The notes below the pieces were generated by a model that worked only from the letters and a program-made list of their open reading frames with translations, was not told the origin of the DNA and did no database searches. This document shows positions 45,733 through 52,972 of a DNA stretch of 64,000 nt, one piece after another; the first letter of the stretch is position 1, and every line of letters starts with the position of its first letter. The stretch comes from CAKSHP01 sp045636325 (lineage in GTDB: Bacteria; Bacillota; Clostridia; UBA1381; UMGS1253): assembly GCA_045636325.1 (NCBI GenBank), contig JAZTXH010000016.1:186001-250000 (forward strand), written 5' to 3'. The position numbers and the translations under genes are program-made.

Positions 45733-46023
45733 ATGAGTGTAAAAGATATGTTATGGTGTGAAGTAAAGGAGCACAGTCAACCACACTTGAACTTTGAGTA
45801 CCAAAGGACAAAAGCACAGTTAGATGATGCTGTTACTGCTCTTATAGGTAGTTTAACACCAGCGCAGAGAGTGATGTTAGACCAAACCATCCTGCAACCA
45901 ATAGACAGCCTGCTTGAACTCCAACAAATGTTGACCTTTGATGCAACCTTTTCTGTACTTAACAGGTCGTGGCGCGAGTTGCTGTTGGGAGAAAGATTTG
46001 AACCTGATGATTTTGAGGCGTGA
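45733..46023 (+). CDS. Hypothetical protein, 96 residues
   Basis: AAAGGAGATG precedes the ATG. The product is acidic and mostly helical, with LTPAQRVMLDQTILQPIDSL in the middle and an acidic end (RFEPDDFEA). I recognise no family. Its stop overlaps the possible GTG start of the next gene, so the two are one transcription unit from the promoter at 45670-45699. It is the first gene past the SpoIIID-like terminator. Confidence 0.7.
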   Translation: MSVKDMLWCEVKEHSQPHLNFEYQRTKAQLDDAVTALIGSLTPAQRVMLDQTILQPIDSLLELQQMLTFDATFSVLNRSWRELLLGERFEPDDFEA

Positions 46024-46025
46024 AT

Positions 46026-46382
46026 ATGTTTGATTTTGAAGATTATGAAAATTTAAATGATTATGTTTTTACATACCCAGCATTTGAGGTATTACAACAT
46101 ACTTACTCTGTTGCTCTAAAAAGAAAAGAAGTAAGTTTACCTGCTTGTACTTTTCAAGACTTCATTATAAAGCACACAAAGTTTAGGATATCACATGGTT
46201 ATAGAAAATATAGAGAGTTTGAGCCTGAATGGATAACTTTATATAATTATATAATGGAAATCAAAGAAAACTACAAAGGCAAAACAGATACAGAAAATTT
46301 AGAAAAAGTAGTAATACTCTTTGACCAGTCATTAATTTTATTTCATGAAGGCAACCCACTACCACCTTATTTACTGCCATGA
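46026..46382 (+). CDS. Hypothetical protein, 118 residues
   Basis: ATG 46026 has GAGG seven bases upstream; a GTG at 46020 overlapping the previous stop is an alternative. The protein is rich in aromatic and acidic residues (FDFEDYENLNDYVFTYPAF), with no signal peptide or membrane helix and no motif I recognise. It is the second gene of the unit with the preceding frame; the island motif and a long non-coding stretch follow. Confidence 0.65.
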   Translation: MFDFEDYENLNDYVFTYPAFEVLQHTYSVALKRKEVSLPACTFQDFIIKHTKFRISHGYRKYREFEPEWITLYNYIMEIKENYKGKTDTENLEKVVILFDQSLILFHEGNPLPPYLLP

Positions 46383-46780
46383 AAAAATAAGTGCTGTCTG
46401 TTGGAGCAATCAACGGAGACATTTATCTATAAAGAATGTTTAATGGGTATATTTTTGCAATTTATATTGCCGCAAAAAGTAGAGCCATATTTTTGCTGCA
46501 AATCAACCTTTTCTAATTAAATAAAAAATAATTTTGGACAGTTGTCAGAAAAAATATTAATAAATTTTCTTGTATATTAATAAATCTAGACAGTTGAGTT
46601 ATTAATAATAAGAACCACTATATACTATACATACTATATATAACAACTTTGAAAACGGTAAACAACCTAAAACACTTGGAAATATAATGTTTTTTCCTTT
46701 GTTTGTCAGGAGTGGTGTGTGAAGTTTGCATGATGATGTGATAAAAAGTATATAGTTCCATAATACCCTGTTTAAGACAA
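46383..46780. other. Non-coding stretch with short repeats
   Basis: No gene is seen. It holds one degenerate copy of the island motif (46430-46452) and a direct repeat pair: TGGACAGTTG (46535-46544) and TAGACAGTTG (46587-46596), with TATTAATAAAT also repeated between them. The remainder is simple AT-rich sequence. Confidence 0.5.
46430..46452 (+). repeat. Island motif copy 1 (degenerate)
   Basis: TAAAGAAT then TTTAATGGGTATATT. It differs from the other copies in the middle but keeps both ends and the spacing. Confidence 0.5.
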
Positions 46781-46813
46781 CATACGGGAGTTTTCGCGGA
46801 AAACTCCCGTATG
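46781..46813. terminator. Terminator upstream of the methyltransferase gene
   Basis: A 14-bp perfect stem (46781-46794 with 46800-46813), five-base loop and T5. It isolates the restriction-modification operon from upstream transcription. Confidence 0.85.
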
Positions 46814-46848
46814 TTTTTGTTTATAATGTGTAAATTTGGTGTTTTTTA

Positions 46849-46877
46849 TTGATTTCTGGACAATGTTATGATATAAT
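46849..46877 (+). promoter_or_regulatory. Promoter of the restriction-modification operon
   Basis: TTGATT (46849-46854), 17 bp, TATAAT (46872-46877). The spacer contains TCTGGACA, one of the island's repeated TGGACA sites, which could be an operator. Confidence 0.75.
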
Positions 46878-46915
46878 TTATTCTGTATATTTGCGTTTGG
46901 AAGGAGTAAGGTCTA

Positions 46916-47923
46916 ATGCAGTATAAGAGTATAGATTTGTTTGCAGGAATTGGCGGAATTCGTATGGGTTTTGACCAAGCTTTTGGTGATGATATAGAGA
47001 CAGTCTTTGTAAGTGAGTGGGATGAGTATGCCCAAAAGACTTACACAGATAATTTTGGTGATAGTCCTGCAATAGCAGGTGATATAACAAAGATAGAAGA
47101 ACAAGACGTGCCAGAGTTTGATATATGTTTAGCAGGTTTTCCTTGCGTTGCCTTTTCTTTAGCTGGTAAGAGAATGGGGTTTAAAGACCTTTATAAAGGA
47201 CAATCTCGCGGTATTTTGTTTATGGATGTTGTGCGTATTTGTGAGCATAGAAAACCCAAAGTAATCTTTTGCGAGAATGTAAAGAACTTGGTAAATCATG
47301 ACAAAGGACATACCTTTAGAGTTATAAAAGAGGCATTTGAAACTATTGGCTATACTGTATATCACGAAGTATTAAACTCAAAAGATTTTGGTGTTCCCCA
47401 AAATCGTGAGAGAATATATATGGTAGCATTTAGAAATGATTTGGGCGTAGATGGTTTTGAATTTCCTAAACCTACTGATGCAACAAAAACAATCAGAGAT
47501 ATTATGGAAGAAAAGCCTGTCCCCTCTAAATACTATCTTTCTACTACATACTGGCAAACCCTTCTCAATCACAAAGAGCGTCATGCAAGTAAAGGCAATG
47601 GTTTTGGTTATGAAATTCGTGACCTTGATGATATTGCTGGCGCAATCGTTTGTGGTGGTATGGGTAGAGAGCGTAATTTGATTATTGACAAAAGACAAAA
47701 AGACTTAACTCCTACTACTCATATAAAGGGAACAGTAAATGACTTGGGTATAAGAAAAATGACACCTCGCGAGTGGGCAAGGTTGCAAGGTTTTCCTGAT
47801 ACATTCAAACTCACTCTTGCAGATACTCACCTTTATAAACAGTTTGGTAATAGCGTGTCTGTTCCCGTTATCAAAGCCATAGCAGAGAAGATTAAGGCGG
47901 TGTTAGATGATGTGGAAGTATAA
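46916..47923 (+). CDS. DNA (cytosine-5) methyltransferase, predicted CCGG-specific
   Basis: A 335-residue C5 methyltransferase with ordered motifs: I DLFAGIGGIRMGF, IV AGFPCVAFS with catalytic C77, VI ENVKNL at 120-125, VIII QNRERIYMVAF and X FGNSVSVPV. The target-recognition region lies between about residues 190 and 270. GGAAGGAG precedes the ATG. Because the next, overlapping gene is an HpaII-family endonuclease, this enzyme should methylate a cytosine in CCGG and protect host DNA. The motif IV Val in place of the usual Gln is a minor oddity. Confidence 0.93.
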   Translation: MQYKSIDLFAGIGGIRMGFDQAFGDDIETVFVSEWDEYAQKTYTDNFGDSPAIAGDITKIEEQDVPEFDICLAGFPCVAFSLAGKRMGFKDLYKGQSRGILFMDVVRICEHRKPKVIFCENVKNLVNHDKGHTFRVIKEAFETIGYTVYHEVLNSKDFGVPQNRERIYMVAFRNDLGVDGFEFPKPTDATKTIRDIMEEKPVPSKYYLSTTYWQTLLNHKERHASKGNGFGYEIRDLDDIAGAIVCGGMGRERNLIIDKRQKDLTPTTHIKGTVNDLGIRKMTPREWARLQGFPDTFKLTLADTHLYKQFGNSVSVPVIKAIAEKIKAVLDDVEV

Positions 47924-48977
47924 TAAGGGCGAGTGGAGTGAAATCTATACTTTTGCTTATATTTTGAGCTCTGGTATTCTTTATGCAGCAGATAAAGACC
48001 TTAATAAACTTGAAGAAATATATTTCCCTGTAATCAAGGTCATTCGTGAAGAAACAGCAGGACAGCCTATTGATTACAATACAGGTGATGTAATCCGTAT
48101 ATATAAAGGTGAAGAACTGTTAAAAGAAGTCAACAAGTTAGATTTTGAAAAAATAGTAGCAAAATTGTATAGAGAAATACCCAAAGGCAGTCGTGCCTTT
48201 GAAATAGATGGTATAGAAGATTTCTTTAATGGTGTATATTGTGAAAAGGTAAAAGCAAACTCAACCAAAAAAGAAGATATAACATTGCAATTACATGATA
48301 TTCATACGGGGATTAGTCCTGTATGTGGTTTTAGTATAAAGTCCTATTTGGGTGCAAATCCTACTTTGATAAATCCTGGTGAGAATACTAATTTTATTTA
48401 CACCATTGAGGGCTGTACTGACGAACTTATGGCGGAAGTAAATGCCATAGATACAAGGACAAAACTAATTGATAAAATGGATGCTTTAACTCGTGCAGAC
48501 TGCACCTTTAAGCTGCACACAGATAGTATATCAAAACAGTTTACGGAAAATCTGCAATTCATTGATACTATTATGCCTACATTCCTGAACTATATGGTAT
48601 TATATACATATCAGTATGGTTTAAGGCATACAAAGGACATAATTGAGAAAATGAAGGAACTCAACCCACTTAATTTCTCTAATGTTGAGATGTACACATA
48701 TAAATTTAAAAAATTGTTGTGTGCTTGGGCTTTGGGTTTAACACCAGAGCGTACGGATTGGCTTGGTAATGAGGACGCAAATGGTGGGTATATAACAGTA
48801 AAAGCAGACGGTAGTATTGTTTGTTATCATCTGTATAACAGAGCCGATTTTGAACAATATTTGTATGATTACACGTACTTTGACAAGCCTTCTACTTCAA
48901 AATATCACTACTTCGATATTTATAAAGAGAATGGTGAGTATAAAATTAAGTTGTGCTTGCAGGTTAGATTTAGGTGA
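47907..48977 (+). CDS. HpaII-family type II restriction endonuclease
   Basis: A 356-residue protein matching the HpaII endonuclease family at its start (YNKGEWSEIYTFAYILSSG, LYAADKDLNKLEEIYFPVIKVI) and in the central LHDIHTGISPVCGFSIKS, where an acidic residue and SIKS lysine may form the metal-dependent active site. HpaII cleaves CCGG. The start overlaps the methyltransferase end by 17 nt, so translation is likely coupled and enzyme balance controlled. ATG 47910 is an alternative start. Confidence 0.85.
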   Translation: MMWKYNKGEWSEIYTFAYILSSGILYAADKDLNKLEEIYFPVIKVIREETAGQPIDYNTGDVIRIYKGEELLKEVNKLDFEKIVAKLYREIPKGSRAFEIDGIEDFFNGVYCEKVKANSTKKEDITLQLHDIHTGISPVCGFSIKSYLGANPTLINPGENTNFIYTIEGCTDELMAEVNAIDTRTKLIDKMDALTRADCTFKLHTDSISKQFTENLQFIDTIMPTFLNYMVLYTYQYGLRHTKDIIEKMKELNPLNFSNVEMYTYKFKKLLCAWALGLTPERTDWLGNEDANGGYITVKADGSIVCYHLYNRADFEQYLYDYTYFDKPSTSKYHYFDIYKENGEYKIKLCLQVRFR

Positions 48978-48981
48978 TATT

Positions 48982-49665
48982 ATGGTTTTGAATGTAGAAA
49001 TATGGAATGACCATATCAGACAAGTCAAGGAGTTATCCTTGACTTGTGAAACTTTAGAAGAAAAATTAAAAGAAATGAAGTATACAGGCGAAAAGAGAGT
49101 TGTTGACGAGCAGGTTGAAAACCTGCTACTACCACCAATCGCCCTGACATTCTATTCTTTAATTTATGATACAGGTAGTGTTCCAACAGAAGCCATTTTG
49201 ATAGAAGAATATTTAAATCAGGAAGAATATTTCGGGTATTTGCCAGAGAACAAGATTGAAGTGACTTATAATGACGTGGTAACTGTTGTAAGTCTTGACG
49301 GTCTTATTTCCCGCATATTAAGAACATATCCTTCTTTAATTCGTGATTTCCACTTTTATCTCATGAGTAATGAAAGCGGTTTGTTTGAGGCGGTTAAATA
49401 TTCTTTTATTGACGATTACAAGAATAAGATAGATTTAAAAATATTGTATAAAAACCAATGGCATAATGTAGGACTGCTCTTGGGTAGCAAGCGCAGTTTA
49501 TTTTATCGATTTAAGAAGAAGTTTAGGCACAAGCCTGTTGAAGTAATTTATATTGAGTTAGATAAAAAGGATGCTGATTGGGTTGGCGACTTTATGCTCT
49601 ACACTCAAAAACACATCAATGAATTATGGCGTAAAATAAAACATAATCAATCAAAACAAATATAA
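48982..49665 (+). CDS. Third gene of the restriction-modification operon, unknown
   Basis: A 227-residue protein. ATG 48982, five bases after AGGTGA, is preferred; a frame back to 48817 would overlap the endonuclease by 160 nt. It begins with a coiled helix (VKELSLTCETLEEKLKEM) and has a basic middle (KRSLFYRFKKKFRHK). No nuclease, methylase or HTH motif is recognised. Only 4 nt separate it from the endonuclease and a terminator follows, so it belongs to the same unit. Roles such as control, assembly or backup nuclease are guesses. Confidence 0.7.
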   Translation: MVLNVEIWNDHIRQVKELSLTCETLEEKLKEMKYTGEKRVVDEQVENLLLPPIALTFYSLIYDTGSVPTEAILIEEYLNQEEYFGYLPENKIEVTYNDVVTVVSLDGLISRILRTYPSLIRDFHFYLMSNESGLFEAVKYSFIDDYKNKIDLKILYKNQWHNVGLLLGSKRSLFYRFKKKFRHKPVEVIYIELDKKDADWVGDFMLYTQKHINELWRKIKHNQSKQI

Positions 49666-49674
49666 AACCCCTTA

Positions 49675-49690
49675 CAATTTACATAATTAG
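49675..49690 (+). repeat. TTTACATAAT repeat, copy 1
   Basis: ACAATTTACATAATTA matches the three copies found after the SIR2-like gene (60481, 60601 and 60711). All sit just after gene ends. Confidence 0.4.
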
Positions 49691-49726
49691 CACCCGTTCC
49701 TTATCGGAACGGGTGCTAATTTTTTA
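49686..49726 (+). terminator. Terminator of the restriction-modification operon
   Basis: A 15-bp perfect stem (49686-49700 with 49706-49720), five-base loop and T6. Confidence 0.9.
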
Positions 49727-49847
49727 TGAAAAATTCACTTCTACAGTTGTGTGCAATTTGTGGACACATATAGATTTGTAACCACATCTTTTTTTATTTT
49801 AAGTAACAGTAGAAATACTGAACATATTGAGATTGTGGGGTTTTAGG

Positions 49848-50057
49848 ATGACAGAAGAAGTAAAAAACACTCACTTAAAACTACGAATACCACAGGAAAA
49901 GAAAGAACAAATAAGAAAGCATGCTTATTCAAAAGGACTTTCTATGAGTTCGTATATCAGGTATGTTTTAAGTGAGTATATGGAGAATTATTCAGTTCAG
50001 GAAGATAAGAATATTTTAAAAACTGGAGGAAATTGTGATGAGAGAAGATTTAAGTAA
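49848..50057 (+). CDS. Ribbon-helix-helix-like small protein
   Basis: A 69-residue protein reading THLKLRIPQEKKEQIRKHAY then GLSMSSYIRYVLSEYM, the strand-helix-helix pattern of Arc/MetJ and MobC-like DNA-binding proteins. ATG 49848 follows GTGGGG; the frame from 49827 lacks a site. It overlaps the next gene by 20 nt and may regulate this small-gene cluster. Confidence 0.65.
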   Translation: MTEEVKNTHLKLRIPQEKKEQIRKHAYSKGLSMSSYIRYVLSEYMENYSVQEDKNILKTGGNCDERRFK

Positions 50058-50418
50058 AGTGAATTATTTAGAAGAAGACGGTACAGGATGCTCTATTTGC
50101 CAGAACTGCCCTTTTGGTAAAGACTGTGGAGTTGAAGAAGATTATGACGAATGCGAAGATTGTCATTGTTTTAATAACGGATTTGATTTGGGTTTTAAAA
50201 AAGGACATCAAGTAGCTCGTGAAGAACTTATGGACGACATATACATCAGTGGCCAAAAAATTGACAAAATCGATGAGATAAGACAAAAAGTTTTGGCTCT
50301 TGGGTATAACATTTCTTCTGAATACTCTGAACAAATTAACAGTATTTTGGAAGATTTATCAAATCTGCTAAAAGATATAGCATTTGAAGCAGTTGAAGAT
50401 TATCTTGGGTATAGGTAA
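50038..50418 (+). CDS. Cys-rich small protein (paralogue of the 51,991 gene)
   Basis: A 126-residue acidic protein starting eight bases after GGAGG. The first 45 residues hold nine cysteines (CSICQNCPFGKDCG, CEDCHC), suggesting a metal or Fe-S site. The middle GFDLGFKKGHQVAREELMDDIYISG and the ending YLGYR match the gene at 51991, which has GFEKGYEQAMVEC, DLYVSG and FLGYM. The family is not recognised. Confidence 0.7.
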   Translation: MREDLSKVNYLEEDGTGCSICQNCPFGKDCGVEEDYDECEDCHCFNNGFDLGFKKGHQVAREELMDDIYISGQKIDKIDEIRQKVLALGYNISSEYSEQINSILEDLSNLLKDIAFEAVEDYLGYR

Positions 50419-50431
50419 GGCGGTGGCTGTA

Positions 50432-50593
50432 ATGAAGAACGAAAAGAAGTACCCTTACGGGAGCGATGTGAAAGTTTGTGTTTGTTGTAGTTGCCTCAGT
50501 CCAGGTTATAAGAGAAAATGCTGCTACTGTGGCGGGAAATTAGTAAAAATAGAGGGGTTGTTATTTTATGGATATAAAGTTGAGAAGTACTGA
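50432..50593 (+). CDS. Small zinc-ribbon protein, 53 residues
   Basis: The product has CVCCSCLSPGYKRKCCYCGGK, a CxxC...CxxC zinc ribbon, after a short basic start. ATG 50432 lies after GGCGGTGG. It overlaps the HNH gene by 26 nt. Function unknown. Confidence 0.6.
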   Translation: MKNEKKYPYGSDVKVCVCCSCLSPGYKRKCCYCGGKLVKIEGLLFYGYKVEKY

Positions 50594-51545
50594 AACTGCT
50601 GAAAGTTTGATTGCAAAAGCAGGTAGAGAAACGAAGAAATATTTGAAGATTTTAAGTTCTGATGAAGATTTTTGCAAGGCTTTTGTGGAATGTAAACCAC
50701 GTTTGGCGTTAGCAATTGCAACTTATGTTGCTTGTGTGAAGAAATTAAAAAATATAGAAAATACTGGTGTATTAAAAGAATTTACAGAAGCATCAAAAAA
50801 TCTTATTAAGGCCTTTGACTTTGCTGATTTAAAAACAGATAGAAGTTTTATAATCGATGCATATGAACTGGGTAAAAAAAGTCCTGTGTATCTTGCTTTA
50901 GAAGCGGCATTTAATGCATCACTTTTCAAGGAAGAGGGCTTACAAAGAAGATTTAAGATTATATATAACATATGGAAAAGTATTATTGAATTCAATGAAA
51001 GTGAATATTTTTTGTATGCTGTTCCTTACATCTACTATGTGAATGTAAATACGGGTCGTATTTTGAGATGCACCAAAAAAATTGATAATTTTGAATATTT
51101 TGATGGTAGTGGATTTAATATATGGTACAACAGTAACTATGACACAGTATATGAAGACGGGGTGTTTTTAGGCAAATGGGTTGACGCAACTCACTCAAAA
51201 CGCAGTGGTGGTAAGAATGGTACAATCTATAAAAATGTAACTTTTTCAAGTAGTTCTTACTTATTTGAGTATGGTGGTAAATCATTTGATATGCCAGCGC
51301 ATCAAGTGGTTGTGTTGTGTTTTTATGGGCTCAATGTTCTTAAATATTGTATAGGTTCTGGCTCTTTGCTAAATCTAGATCACATTTCTGGCAATGCTTT
51401 TGATAATGGGATTATGAACCTTGCTCTCGTAACGAGAGTTGGTAATGCAAAAAAAGGTAGTGGAAGTAGCGAAAAACCTGTAAATTTTCTACAGCTTTTT
51501 GAAGCCTTACAGATAGCCAATACACCTATTCTATATTATTTTTAA
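50568..51545 (+). CDS. Protein with C-terminal HNH endonuclease-like motif
   Basis: A 325-residue protein. Residues about 1-130 are helical and unassigned. The C-terminal part shows AHQVVVLCFYG, LNLDHISGNAFDNGIMNL and ALVTRVGNAKKG. This matches the H...DHxxGNxxdN...NLxxvT...N layout of phage and homing-type HNH nucleases, which nick or cut DNA with one metal. AGAGGGG precedes the ATG. In homing nucleases the partner domain usually sets specificity; here it is not recognisable. Confidence 0.65.
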   Translation: MDIKLRSTETAESLIAKAGRETKKYLKILSSDEDFCKAFVECKPRLALAIATYVACVKKLKNIENTGVLKEFTEASKNLIKAFDFADLKTDRSFIIDAYELGKKSPVYLALEAAFNASLFKEEGLQRRFKIIYNIWKSIIEFNESEYFLYAVPYIYYVNVNTGRILRCTKKIDNFEYFDGSGFNIWYNSNYDTVYEDGVFLGKWVDATHSKRSGGKNGTIYKNVTFSSSSYLFEYGGKSFDMPAHQVVVLCFYGLNVLKYCIGSGSLLNLDHISGNAFDNGIMNLALVTRVGNAKKGSGSSEKPVNFLQLFEALQIANTPILYYF

Positions 51546-51551
51546 GAACAC

Positions 51552-51573
51552 AAAGAATAAATAGTGGGTATAT
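51552..51573 (+). repeat. Island motif copy 2
   Basis: AAAGAATAAATAGTGGGTATAT, seven bases after the HNH stop and 27 bases before the ATG at 51600. Confidence 0.75.
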
Positions 51574-51599
51574 TTTAAGAAGAAAGCAGGCGTTTAACT

Positions 51600-51776
51600 A
51601 TGGATGATTTAGAATTAAAAGAATACATAGGTTTAGAAGATTGTGATATTATTGTTGCTTATCTTATGGGAAAAGCAGAACTTACATATGGCCAGGCTAT
51701 GGAAGTAACAGAAATGCTCAGTAGAATGGTAAATTTAGCAGCAACCAGAATTGCAAAAGATATGGGAGTGCTTTGA
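51600..51776 (+). CDS. Hypothetical small protein, 58 residues
   Basis: ATG 51600 to TGA 51774-51776. The product is acidic and helical (DDLELKEYIGLEDCDIIVAY, then AMEVTEMLSRMVNLAATRIA) with no recognised family. It starts soon after an island motif copy and abuts the next gene with one base between. The ribosome site is weak (AGCAGG). Confidence 0.5.
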   Translation: MDDLELKEYIGLEDCDIIVAYLMGKAELTYGQAMEVTEMLSRMVNLAATRIAKDMGVL

Positions 51777-51777
51777 T

Positions 51778-51945
51778 ATGGGCTATATGGTGAGATTTTT
51801 AAGAATGTACTGTCCATACTGCAAAACTGAACTGCCTGTTCAGATACACTATAAAAATTATGGGTATTTATGGACGTGCTGTGATAGGTGTAAGAAAGGC
51901 GTTTATATATACAATCAAAAGGTAATAGACAGTAGGAAGAAATAA
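51778..51945 (+). CDS. Small zinc-ribbon protein, 55 residues
   Basis: The product MGYMVRFLRMYCPYCKTELP...WTCCDRCKKG is a CPYC/CDRC zinc ribbon like those of single-domain phage and plasmid proteins. GGGAG lies upstream inside the preceding gene. It is likely co-translated with its neighbours. Confidence 0.6.
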   Translation: MGYMVRFLRMYCPYCKTELPVQIHYKNYGYLWTCCDRCKKGVYIYNQKVIDSRKK

Positions 51946-51990
51946 TTTGGTTACAGGTGAAAAGACTATAACTTTCAGGAGTGAATGATA

Positions 51991-52446
51991 ATGAAAAATG
52001 ATATAGAACAGATACCTTGCTCTTTTGAGCGTGGGTTTGAAAAAGGTTATGAACAGGCAATGGTTGAGTGTTCGGGTAGTTTAGAAGATACATACCTTAA
52101 CGCGTATAAAGACGGTTATTATGGTAAGCCACCTGTGGTAGAAGATGAAGAACTGAGTAAAGTTTTATCAGAACAGCAATCTATTCCCAAAAGTTGCAGG
52201 TTTAGTAATAACTATGAAAAGGATGCTGTTGAAGATTTATATGTGTCGGGTAAAATTCTCTGCATGGTAGAAGATGCGAAAAAAAGCTTATTTGAAGTTC
52301 GTAAAAAAATTTACACATCAGACATAAACAACGAAGAACAAAGAACACTTGCGATTAAAATACTAAAAGTGGTAGAACTATTAGATAATGTTCAACAGCA
52401 ATATACCGCTGATGAGATGTATAGATTTTTGGGTTATATGGAATAA
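51991..52446 (+). CDS. Small acidic protein, paralogue of the 50,038 gene
   Basis: A 151-residue protein; ATG 51991 is better spaced from CAGGAG than ATG 51985. It shares GFEKGYEQA, DLYVSGKI and the ending RFLGYM with the Cys-rich gene at 50038, but has only four cysteines. The helical C-terminal half is predicted coiled. The two copies bracket the HNH and zinc-ribbon genes, suggesting duplication of a small-gene block. Unknown function. Confidence 0.65.
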   Translation: MKNDIEQIPCSFERGFEKGYEQAMVECSGSLEDTYLNAYKDGYYGKPPVVEDEELSKVLSEQQSIPKSCRFSNNYEKDAVEDLYVSGKILCMVEDAKKSLFEVRKKIYTSDINNEEQRTLAIKILKVVELLDNVQQQYTADEMYRFLGYME

Positions 52447-52465
52447 AATATACTGAAAAACTACA

Positions 52466-52489
52466 TAAAGAATAAATAGTGGGTATAAA
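52466..52489 (+). repeat. Island motif copy 3
   Basis: TAAAGAATAAATAGTGGGTATAAA, 20 bases after the stop of the preceding gene. The rest of the 52,447-52,773 gap holds a hairpin at 52563-52580, the terminator at 52612-52644 and the next promoter. Confidence 0.8.
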
Positions 52490-52611
52490 ATGCTCTGCAA
52501 CGCACCTAAAACGCCCCGTGTCTCAGGATGTGAGTGCGAATGGGTATTTTTATATATACAGGTCAAAAATCCGTTTTTGAGCAAATTTTATTCATTTCTA
52601 AATAACAAAAG

Positions 52612-52644
52612 CAAAGAGCAGGATGCGTCGCATTCTGCTCTTTG
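52612..52644. terminator. Terminator-like hairpin before the TIR operon
   Basis: A 15-bp stem (52612-52626 with 52630-52644, one G-T pair) and a three-base loop. The T run after it is poor, so termination may be partial. Confidence 0.6.
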
Positions 52645-52695
52645 TCTGGTTATATAAAAATATGTTTAGTAATGAAACTAATTTTGCATATGATG

Positions 52696-52724
52696 TTGAC
52701 TTTTGTAAACTTTTGTAGTACAAT
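52696..52724 (+). promoter_or_regulatory. Promoter and operator of the TIR operon
   Basis: TTGACT (52696-52701), 17 bp, TACAAT (52719-52724). The palindrome TTGTA-G-TACAA (52713-52723) overlaps the -10, and the spacer has the direct repeat CTTTTGTA (52700-52707 and 52710-52717). Both fit a ribbon-helix-helix repressor, which is the first gene of the operon. Confidence 0.75.
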
Positions 52725-52773
52725 ATAACGTGTATAATTAGATTTTAATGCTTGATTAAATGAGGTGTTAACA

Positions 52774-52962
52774 TTGGCTGAAAAGAAACTTGTAATATCT
52801 TCAAAAAAATATACGGGCGAAACTGCGGTTGTTTCCGCGAGACTGCCCCTTGATTTAATTAAAAAACTTGATGAAATATGTGATGCAACAGGCAGAACAA
52901 AAAACGAGGTCATTCAGATGTGCCTGGAATTTTCTGTTGATAACATAGAAATAGAAAGGTAG
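52774..52962 (+). CDS. Ribbon-helix-helix regulator, first gene of the TIR operon
   Basis: A 62-residue protein whose core AVVSARLPLDLIKKLDEICDATGRTKNEVIQMCLEF is a textbook CopG/Arc-type ribbon-helix-helix fold. TTG 52774 lies seven bases after GAGGTG. A GTG at 52765 is in frame but overlaps that site. It is 10 nt before the TIR gene and just after a promoter with a palindrome over the -10, so it is probably an autorepressor of the whole operon. Confidence 0.75.
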   Translation: MAEKKLVISSKKYTGETAVVSARLPLDLIKKLDEICDATGRTKNEVIQMCLEFSVDNIEIER

Positions 52963-52972
52963 GTAGCAAAGA

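Noticed and set aside
52490..52657. A 55-codon frame beginning right after island motif copy 3
   Set aside because: It has no ribosome site and runs through the 15-bp terminator-like hairpin at 52612-52644, so it is probably not coding.
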